Shown piece after piece: positions 1-4,333 of a DNA stretch of 5,899 bases. The stretch spans positions 1 to 5,899 of the forward strand of contig JAQVAJ010000113.1 of the NCBI GenBank assembly GCA_028690885.1, given 5' to 3'. The translations under genes and the position numbers were made by a program. The DNA is from Clostridia bacterium. Its GTDB lineage: Bacteria; Bacillota; Clostridia; DUPQ01. How positions within the stretch are numbered: position 1 is the stretch's first letter; every line of letters starts with the position of its first letter. The notes under the pieces were generated by a model that saw nothing but the letters and a program-made list of their open reading frames with translations, made no database searches and was not told the DNA's origin.

Positions 1-914
1 ATTATTTCATGTTTTGAAGTTTCTAAATCTCGTAAAAAGTTATTTAACTCTTCTTTAAGCCTATTTTCCTCTTCTTCGTATTGGCCTATAATCACATTAC
101 TGTCTTTGTTATTTATCTTTATTTTTTCTAATTCATCTTCCTTAACTTTCACATCATCAGATATGATTTGAATATCCTGTTCAAATTTAATTATTCGTTT
201 CTTATACATCTCAAGATTGTTCAGATATAGTCCGACTTCGTTAGTTTTCAAAATTTCGTAAACTCTTAAGTACTCTTTTGCTTTTTCTGATTGTATTCTT
301 AATGGTTCCAGTTGGTTTTCAATTTCTACTGTTATATCATTTATTCTAATAAGATTATCTTCGGTGTTCGATAATTTTCGTAAAGCTTCAAGTTTCTTCT
401 GTTTGTACTTCATTATACCAGCAGCTTCCTCAAAGATTCCTCTTCTTTCCACACTATTGCTGTCAATTATATCTTTAACTTCATTCTGTCCTACTATTGA
501 GTACCCTTCCTTGCCGACACCTGTATCAAAGAAAAGCATCTGTATATCTTTCAATCGGCAATTCTTGTTGTTAATTGAATACTCTGACTCACCTGATCTA
601 TATAGTCTTCTTGTTATCTTTACTTCATCAAAGTCAACTGATAAACCCTTATCGGAATTGTCAAAAAATAGTGATGCTTCAGCAAAACCAACAGGTTTTC
701 GAAACTGAGTACCTGAAAATATCATGTCGCTCATGTTAATTCCTCTAAGCTGTTTAGAACTTTGAGAACCAAGAACCCATCTTATTGCATCAGCAATGTT
801 ACTTTTACCGCTACCATTAGGTCCCACAATAGCTGTTATTCCTTTATTGAATTCAAGAACAGTACGTGTTGCAAATGATTTAAATCCTTGTAGTTCAAGT
901 TTATTGAGAATCAT
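1..914 (-). CDS. smc: Chromosome partition protein SMC, N-terminal part (cut by window edge)
   Basis: SMC is the DNA-binding ATPase of the bacterial condensin complex (with ScpA and ScpB) that compacts and segregates the chromosome. Only the first 304 codons are visible; the rest lies beyond position 1. Translation of the minus strand starts MILNKLELQGFKSFA, the usual SMC opening. Walker A is GPNGSGKS at residues 31-38, the arginine-finger region is KQLRG around residue 57, and YSIVGQ (138-143) holds the Q-loop glutamine. RRGIFEEAAGI (157-167) leads into a charged helical stretch from about residue 170 onward, typical of the start of the coiled coil. The hinge, the second coil arm and the signature and Walker B motifs are off the window. 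The ATG at 914 overlaps the end of rnc by 14 nt, with an AAAGG about 12 nt upstream, so translation is probably coupled to rnc. Oddities are VLGSQ where VLGEQ is usual, and GQNEV where GQGKV/GQGRI is usual. Confidence 0.97.
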   Translation of the reverse strand, partial: MILNKLELQGFKSFATRTVLEFNKGITAIVGPNGSGKSNIADAIRWVLGSQSSKQLRGINMSDMIFSGTQFRKPVGFAEASLFFDNSDKGLSVDFDEVKITRRLYRSGESEYSINNKNCRLKDIQMLFFDTGVGKEGYSIVGQNEVKDIIDSNSVERRGIFEEAAGIMKYKQKKLEALRKLSNTEDNLIRINDITVEIENQLEPLRIQSEKAKEYLRVYEILKTNEVGLYLNNLEMYKKRIIKFEQDIQIISDDVKVKEDELEKIKINNKDSNVIIGQYEEEENRLKEELNNFLRDLETSKHEI

Positions 915-1617
915 TATTATTCCAAACCTTTTTTTCTATTTTATTCAGGGCATCTTTTGCTGCAGCTTGCTGAGCTTCCTTTTTTGTCTTGCCTTTGCCT
1001 TTTCCATACGATTTGCTGTTAACATATACTTCAACGGTAAAAGTCTTGTCATGTGGAGGGCCATTCTCGTCTTTCACAACATATTTCGGTTCATCTTGAA
1101 ATTGTGATTGGACAAAATGCTGCAACTTAGTCTTGCTGTCATTATTATCACCTGATTTAATATATTCTACAATAAATTCATTGATATTGGCAATAATAAA
1201 TGTTTTGACATATTCAAATTGCGAATCCATATAGATTGCTCCAATAATAGATTCAAATACATCTGCAATAACTGATCGATTTTTGTTTACCTTTGAAGCA
1301 ATACCTGACATACCTATATGTATGAATTTATCAACACCTAATCTTATACAGATTCTTGATAAAGTTTCCTCACAAACAGCGTATGCTCTTGTAACCGTCA
1401 TTTCACCTTCTTGTAGATATTTATGTGTATTGAACAAATATGAACTTACAACAATTTGAAGTACGGAATCACCAAGAAACTCTAATTTTTCGTAATTATC
1501 ATTTTTATCATATGAGCTATGTTTAAGTGCAGTTATGAGTAATGTCTTGTCTTTAAAAACATAACCTATAGCTTTTTCGACTTTCGCTATTGCTTTATCG
1601 TCAATAATTTTTTCCAT
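901..1617 (-). CDS. rnc: Ribonuclease III
   Basis: RNase III is a cytoplasmic, Mg2+-dependent, dimeric endonuclease that cuts double-stranded RNA in rRNA precursors and some mRNAs. The 238-residue length is normal. The family signature EKLEFLGDSVL spans residues 43-53. Expected metal-binding residues are present: E46 and D50 in the signature, D119 and E122 in ADVFES. A double-stranded-RNA-binding domain covers about 162-231, with TKLQHFVQ at its start and the lysine-rich GKGKGKTKKEAQQAAAKDAL at its end. The gene follows acpP after a terminator and a large inverted repeat, and overlaps smc by 14 nt, the usual rnc-smc order. The start is unusual: no Shine-Dalgarno site precedes the ATG, only the AT-rich leader GATATTATAAAAATG, and an in-frame TAG lies six codons upstream, so no longer start is possible. 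The function is secure; how translation begins is not. Confidence 0.97.
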   Translation of the reverse strand: MEKIIDDKAIAKVEKAIGYVFKDKTLLITALKHSSYDKNDNYEKLEFLGDSVLQIVVSSYLFNTHKYLQEGEMTVTRAYAVCEETLSRICIRLGVDKFIHIGMSGIASKVNKNRSVIADVFESIIGAIYMDSQFEYVKTFIIANINEFIVEYIKSGDNNDSKTKLQHFVQSQFQDEPKYVVKDENGPPHDKTFTVEVYVNSKSYGKGKGKTKKEAQQAAAKDALNKIEKKVWNNNDSQ

Positions 1618-1621
1618 TTTT

Positions 1622-1650
1622 ATAATATCTAACTAAGTAAAACATGATAA
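1622..1650 (-). promoter_or_regulatory. Possible rnc promoter placed for a leaderless or near-leaderless mRNA
   Basis: On the minus strand TTATCA (1650-1645, four of six matches to the -35 consensus) is followed after 17 nt by TATTAT (1627-1622, five of six to the -10). The -10 ends only 4 nt before the rnc ATG, so a transcript from it would start at or within about 2 nt of the start codon. This would fit the missing Shine-Dalgarno site and would let rnc be transcribed despite the acpP terminator. AT-rich spacers often contain -10-like strings by chance, so this is tentative. Confidence 0.35.
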
Positions 1651-1683
1651 CCATTTAACTGATCATCACTAAATCAACTAATA

Positions 1684-1721
1684 CTTATTTTCTTAAGATT
1701 TTTAAATTTTAAGAAAATAAG
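1684..1721 (-). repeat. 13-bp perfect AT-rich inverted repeat upstream of rnc
   Basis: CTTATTTTCTTAA (1684-1696) is exactly mirrored by TTAAGAAAATAAG (1709-1721), with 12 nt between the arms. In the minus-strand RNA this folds as a 13-bp stem, and up to 3 more A-U pairs can form inside after an A-C mismatch. Its 5' arm contains the U-rich tail of the acpP terminator, and it shares two bases with that terminator's stem. It could stabilise the 3' end of the acpP mRNA, form a processing site in read-through RNA, or bind a protein as DNA. The structure is certain; the role is inferred. Confidence 0.75.
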
Positions 1722-1739
1722 GCTATTAATAAATAGCCT
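1711..1739 (-). terminator. Rho-independent terminator after acpP
   Basis: Eight nt after the acpP stop, the minus-strand RNA forms an 8-bp stem, AGGCUAUU pairing with AAUAGCCU (1739-1732 with 1727-1720), with a 4-nt loop. The U-rich run UAUUUUCUU follows directly. The stem has three G-C pairs at its base, fair for such an AT-rich genome. It should end most acpP transcripts before rnc, giving a short abundant acpP mRNA, with rnc and smc fed by read-through or their own promoter. Confidence 0.8.
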
Positions 1740-1746
1740 AGTTTTA

Positions 1747-1974
1747 TTATCTGTTATTTTCAATGAAATTAACAGCATCAGCAACAGTAGAAATATTCTC
1801 TGCTTCTGTGTCGGGGATAGTTATTTTAAACTGATCTTCCATTGACATAATTAATTCTACTATATCTAATGAATCGGCTCCCAGATCCTCAATAAATGAA
1901 GATTCCATTGTTATGCTGTCAGCATCTACCCCTAATTGTTCTACGATGATTGCTTTTACTTTCTCAAATATCAT
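1747..1974 (-). CDS. acpP: Acyl carrier protein
   Basis: ACP is the small acidic cytoplasmic protein that carries growing acyl chains on a 4'-phosphopantetheine arm through fatty acid synthesis and supplies them for phospholipid synthesis. The 75-residue product is normal in length and rich in Asp and Glu. The attachment motif LGADSLDIVEL is at residues 31-41, with S35 the serine modified by holo-ACP synthase. The helix II region and the C-terminal TVADAVNFIE match the housekeeping family rather than a specialised polyketide carrier. The ATG at 1974 has a strong GGAGG site (1984-1980) with a 5-nt spacer. It follows plsX by 102 bp holding its own promoter and is followed by a terminator, so it is probably also transcribed alone. 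The fabD and fabG genes that separate plsX from acpP in Bacillus are not here. Confidence 0.97.
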   Translation of the reverse strand: MIFEKVKAIIVEQLGVDADSITMESSFIEDLGADSLDIVELIMSMEDQFKITIPDTEAENISTVADAVNFIENNR

Positions 1975-1992
1975 TTTATCCTCCCGTTCCTT

Positions 1993-2032
1993 CGATGGAT
2001 TATATTTATAATATGCTATTATTATTCCATCG
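1993..2032. repeat. Inverted repeat bracketing the acpP promoter
   Basis: CGATGGA (1993-1999) and TCCATCG (2026-2032) are perfect 7-bp inverted copies. One overlaps the -35 box by two bases; the other lies around the expected transcription start. Their centres are 33 bp apart, close to three helical turns, which would put both arms on the same DNA face. This looks like a possible operator pair for a regulator of acpP, but I do not recognise the site and chance is possible. Confidence 0.55.
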
Positions 2033-2036
2033 TCAA
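2008..2036 (-). promoter_or_regulatory. Sigma-A-type promoter of acpP
   Basis: On the minus strand TTGACG (2036-2031, five of six to TTGACA) is followed by exactly 17 nt and TATTAT (2013-2008, five of six to TATAAT). Transcription should start around 2001-2002, leaving a leader of about 27 nt that carries the GGAGG ribosome site of acpP. This is the strongest promoter match in the window and would let acpP be made at a higher level than fapR-plsX. Confidence 0.75.
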
Positions 2037-2049
2037 CATACCTTATTTT

Positions 2050-2070
2050 TATAAAAACGCTTTTCGCGTT
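2050..2070 (-). terminator. Weak hairpin with U-run after plsX
   Basis: Just past the plsX stop, the minus-strand RNA can form AACGC-GAAAA-GCGUU (2070-2056), a 5-bp stem with three G-C pairs, followed by a run of U (UUUUUAU counting the end of the stem). This resembles a weak Rho-independent terminator that would partly separate fapR-plsX from acpP. The short stem suggests leaky termination at best. Confidence 0.4.
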
Positions 2071-2076
2071 AGTATA

Positions 2077-3075
2077 CTATAAAACTGGTTCTATTATTGC
2101 CTTTTTTATATTGCCAACTATATCATTTTCCAATAAAGAAACTGTCTTTAGGACAACATTCTTAATAGTTCTTATTTTTGAATTTCCGTGAGACTTAATA
2201 ATTAGTCCATTTACTCCAAGAATTGGAGCACCTCCCATAATATCAGGATTAAGATTATCCTTAAATTTCTTTAAATCGCTTTTCATAATCATAGCTGCTA
2301 ATTTGTGCAGAATATCTATTCTAAAAGCGGCTTTCATTTTACCGAAAATATATGAGGATGTACCTTCGATCAATTTTAAGCACACATTTCCTGTAAATCC
2401 ATCAGTTACAACAACATCAACAATACCTTCTACAATGCTGTTTCCTTCTATATTCCCATAGTAGTTCATTTTAGAATTTTTCAAAAGAATATTTGCTTCT
2501 TTTGTATCAACACTTCCTTTGTTATCTTCTGTTCCAATGTTTAAAAGGCCAATAACAGGATCTTCACATTTAGATACAATCTTCATATACTCTGAACCGA
2601 ATTTAGCAAACTGTACATAGCTTTCAGCTCGAAGATTTGAGTTGAGTCCTGCATCAATAAGAAGAGTGAATTTATTACCTGATGGAACTAATGCTCCTAA
2701 TGCAGGCCTTATTACTCCGTCAATTCGTCCGGTAATAAGCAAAGAACCAGCAAGTAATGCTCCTGAATTTCCTGCTGAGATTACAGCATCTCCAAATCCC
2801 TGGCTTTGCATATTCAATGCTTTTATCATAGAAGAGTCTTTCTTGTTTTTAACTGCAAATGTTGGCACATCGTCTGAATTTATTTTTTCAGAGCAATGAA
2901 CTATATCAATTCTGTTATTATTACATTTATATTTTACAAGAATCTGCCTTATTACCGATTCATCACCAAATAAAGTAATTTTAAACCCTTCACTGGCCTT
3001 TATTGCTTCTATACATCCTACTACTATTGCTTCAGGTGCATTGTCACCACCCATAGCATCTACAAGTATATTCAT
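2077..3075 (-). CDS. plsX: Phosphate acyltransferase PlsX
   Basis: PlsX converts acyl-ACP and phosphate to acyl-phosphate, which the membrane acyltransferase PlsY uses to acylate glycerol-3-phosphate, the first step of phospholipid synthesis in most Gram-positive bacteria. It is a peripheral protein acting at the inner face of the membrane. From the start chosen here it has 332 residues, the usual size. Motifs in order are VDAMGGDNAP (5-14), SAGNSGA (100-106), RPALGAL (123-129), GLLNIGTE (176-183), DVVVTDGFTGN (220-230) and GGAPILG (281-287). An in-frame ATG at 3087 overlaps the fapR stop as ATGA. The ATG at 3075 is preferred because GAGAGG (3085-3080) precedes it by 4 nt and MNILVDAMGGD is the normal family N-terminus. 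That leaves 8 nt between fapR and plsX, so the two are co-transcribed. Residues 141-148 (DAGLNSNL) differ from the usual DVGANVDC-like motif. Confidence 0.95.
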   Translation of the reverse strand: MNILVDAMGGDNAPEAIVVGCIEAIKASEGFKITLFGDESVIRQILVKYKCNNNRIDIVHCSEKINSDDVPTFAVKNKKDSSMIKALNMQSQGFGDAVISAGNSGALLAGSLLITGRIDGVIRPALGALVPSGNKFTLLIDAGLNSNLRAESYVQFAKFGSEYMKIVSKCEDPVIGLLNIGTEDNKGSVDTKEANILLKNSKMNYYGNIEGNSIVEGIVDVVVTDGFTGNVCLKLIEGTSSYIFGKMKAAFRIDILHKLAAMIMKSDLKKFKDNLNPDIMGGAPILGVNGLIIKSHGNSKIRTIKNVVLKTVSLLENDIVGNIKKAIIEPVL

Positions 3076-3079
3076 AAAA

Positions 3080-3085
3080 CCTCTC
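3080..3085 (-). promoter_or_regulatory. plsX ribosome binding site that decides its start
   Basis: GAGAGG lies 4 nt before the ATG at 3075 and overlaps the fapR stop codon. The other in-frame ATG, at 3087, has only fapR coding sequence TATCAATTAA before it, with no purine-rich site. This supports the 3075 start and translational coupling to fapR. Confidence 0.65.
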
Positions 3086-3623
3086 ATTTAATTGATACCA
3101 TAATAAATTTGCTTCTGAAAATTTCTTTATCATCTCTGTACACGAATACCCAGACGAAATAATTATTCATACGTGTTTGCGTTACTTTTGCTAAGGCAGT
3201 CAGTGCTTCATTTGCATATACCGGTTCTTTGTATTTTATATTAGCTACTCCAACGAGCGCAGCATCAGCATCAATAACTGAAATTGCAACGGATTCTGCA
3301 AATGAATATATATACTGTCCTCTTACAATATTCGTTTTTTTGAATACCATATCTGATGTAGTCATAAAAACGGCTTTACCGCCTTCATTAAGTTTTAATT
3401 CAGTAATAGTACCGACTATTTCTTCAGGTGCAAGTGCACGTACTGTATCCTTTATTCTTTCTCTTACTTCTTTTATTCCTAATTCGTTTCGGTAATTTCT
3501 AATACAAGGCACACTGACCTCAAGGCTTTTTGCAAGCTCATTATCATTCATATATGGATTATCATTTAGCAATTTTTTTAAATTGTCTAATCTTTTTTGT
3601 TTTTTAATTGTCGCTTTTGTCAT
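3084..3623 (-). CDS. fapR: Fatty acid and phospholipid synthesis regulator FapR
   Basis: FapR is a Gram-positive repressor that binds promoters of lipid synthesis genes and is released by malonyl-CoA or malonyl-ACP, tying membrane synthesis to precursor supply. The 179-residue product has an N-terminal DeoR-like helix-turn-helix (about 26-47, NDNELAKSLEVSVPCIRNYR), a linker helix with VRERIKDTVRAL (53-64), and a C-terminal hotdog-fold effector domain (about 66-179). The effector part carries IVRGQYIYSFAESVAISVID (99-118), matching the family's malonyl-binding segment with R101 and G102 kept. I start it at the ATG at 3623, which has AAGGGAG just upstream. A GTG at 3644 would add seven residues but lacks a properly spaced ribosome site. 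plsX follows after 8 nt. The promoter carries a FapR-like palindrome, suggesting autoregulation. Residue E110 stands where Bacillus subtilis FapR has Asn. Confidence 0.93.
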   Translation of the reverse strand: MTKATIKKQKRLDNLKKLLNDNPYMNDNELAKSLEVSVPCIRNYRNELGIKEVRERIKDTVRALAPEEIVGTITELKLNEGGKAVFMTTSDMVFKKTNIVRGQYIYSFAESVAISVIDADAALVGVANIKYKEPVYANEALTALAKVTQTRMNNYFVWVFVYRDDKEIFRSKFIMVSIK

Positions 3624-3626
3624 TGT

Positions 3627-3633
3627 CTCCCTT
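3627..3633 (-). promoter_or_regulatory. fapR ribosome binding site that decides its start
   Basis: AAGGGAG ends 3 nt before the ATG at 3623 (the AAGG core is 6 nt away). The upstream in-frame GTG at 3644 is preceded by TTAGCAG, with no spacing, so initiation at 3623 is more likely. Confidence 0.65.
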
Positions 3634-3650
3634 AAATTTATCACCTGCTA

Positions 3651-3690
3651 ACAAATTTTATTTTAGTATAGACTAAGATAGTAAATTTGT
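3651..3690. repeat. Outer inverted repeat around the fapR promoter
   Basis: ACAAATTT (3651-3658) and AAATTTGT (3683-3690) are perfect 8-bp inverted copies. They are almost concentric with the inner TTAGT-N4-ACTAA palindrome, and the right arm overlaps the -35 box. The arm centres are 32 bp apart, about three helical turns. They may extend the operator, but in such AT-rich DNA chance pairing is quite possible. Confidence 0.45.
3663..3676. promoter_or_regulatory. Candidate FapR operator over the fapR -10 box
   Basis: TTAGTATAGACTAA is a perfect 5-bp inverted repeat (TTAGT and ACTAA) with a 4-bp centre. It resembles the TTAGTA-type half-sites of known FapR boxes, which are 17 bp long, so the spacing here is shorter. 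It covers the whole -10 box of the fapR promoter, where a bound repressor would block RNA polymerase. The next gene being fapR makes autoregulation the simplest reading. The match is from memory of the motif, not a search. Confidence 0.55.
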
Positions 3691-3693
3691 AAA
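3665..3693 (-). promoter_or_regulatory. Sigma-A-type promoter of fapR-plsX
   Basis: On the minus strand TTTACA (3693-3688, five of six) is followed by 17 nt and TATACT (3670-3665, five of six). Transcription should start near 3657-3659, about 35 nt before the fapR ATG. The gap between pgsA and fapR (3624-3763) holds this promoter and no convincing terminator, so read-through from pgsA may also feed fapR. Confidence 0.7.
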
Positions 3694-3763
3694 GAGAAAC
3701 ACAAATTATTACTTTGAATTATTGTTAATAATACTCATACAACTTTGACTATGTTCGTAAAAA

Positions 3764-4333
3764 TCACTTATTCTTACTTAAAAATATAACTGATGATCGA
3801 ATATATATAATTCCCGAGTATATTGTTGCAATAATAGCCAGAGTAAAAATAATCTGAGGAATAAACCATAAATTAATGTAGAAAGCTAAAAGATATGCAC
3901 AGACAGAAACAATCTGAAGATTAGTTTTAATTTTCCCATAAATATTTGCAGCAATAACTTCACCTTTCTGACTTACTACTAATCGTAACCCGTCGACTAT
4001 GAGATCCCTTGCGATTATTATAACTACAGCATAACCTGGTATCTCCATTCTTTGAACTAGTAAAATTAAAGCGCTTGTAATTAGTATCTTATCCGCTATT
4101 GGATCAATAAATTTACCCAGGTCAGTAATGAGCTTTAATTTTCTTGCATAATAACCATCAAGAAGATCAGTAACTGAAGCGATTATGAATATGATCAAGG
4201 CAACCAAAGTTCCATAAGACTGATGAAATGTAAAAATCGGTTCACCAATCCATGAGGGAGTGGGTATAGCAAATATTATAAAGAAAGGTATCATAATTAT
4301 TCTGGCAAAAGTAAGTTTATTAGCAATATTCAT
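3764..4333 (-). CDS. pgsA: CDP-diacylglycerol--glycerol-3-phosphate 3-phosphatidyltransferase (PGP synthase)
   Basis: PgsA is an integral membrane enzyme that joins CDP-diacylglycerol and glycerol-3-phosphate to form phosphatidylglycerophosphate, the committed step to phosphatidylglycerol and cardiolipin. The 189-residue protein is of normal length and hydrophobic throughout, with about six membrane segments (roughly 10-25, 40-55, 84-95, 100-118, 138-155, 158-184). The CDP-alcohol phosphotransferase signature D-x2-D-G-x2-A-R-x8-G-x3-D-x3-D is complete: D56, D59, G60, A63, R64, G73, D77, D81. The N-terminal MNIANKLTFAR matches the typical PgsA opening (NxPNxLTxxR). Its ATG directly follows the rimO stop (TAGATG), and a GGAGG 8 nt upstream lies inside the end of rimO, so the two are coupled. 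Related enzymes such as cardiolipin synthase of the same fold are less likely, given the rimO-pgsA order common in Clostridia and Bacilli relatives. Confidence 0.93.
   Translation of the reverse strand: MNIANKLTFARIIMIPFFIIFAIPTPSWIGEPIFTFHQSYGTLVALIIFIIASVTDLLDGYYARKLKLITDLGKFIDPIADKILITSALILLVQRMEIPGYAVVIIIARDLIVDGLRLVVSQKGEVIAANIYGKIKTNLQIVSVCAYLLAFYINLWFIPQIIFTLAIIATIYSGIIYIRSSVIFLSKNK

Noticed and set aside
364..708. Plus-strand open frame of 114 codons
   Set aside because: It lies antisense to the SMC head with its conserved Walker A region; no ribosome site or recognisable domain, so it is a shadow frame.
2069..2082. TTAGTATACTATAA, a second possible FapR half-site pair at the plsX stop
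   Set aside because: The half-sites abut with no spacer and the site overlaps the plsX stop, away from the acpP promoter; the 10-bp palindrome TAGTATACTA alone is weak evidence.
3624..3644. GTG start for fapR giving 186 residues
   Set aside because: There is no spaced ribosome site, while AAGGGAG sits at the right place for the ATG at 3623.
3715..3740. ATTATT-GTT-AATAAT hairpin after pgsA as a terminator
   Set aside because: The stem is only A-T pairs, has no U-run after it, and is too weak to terminate transcription.
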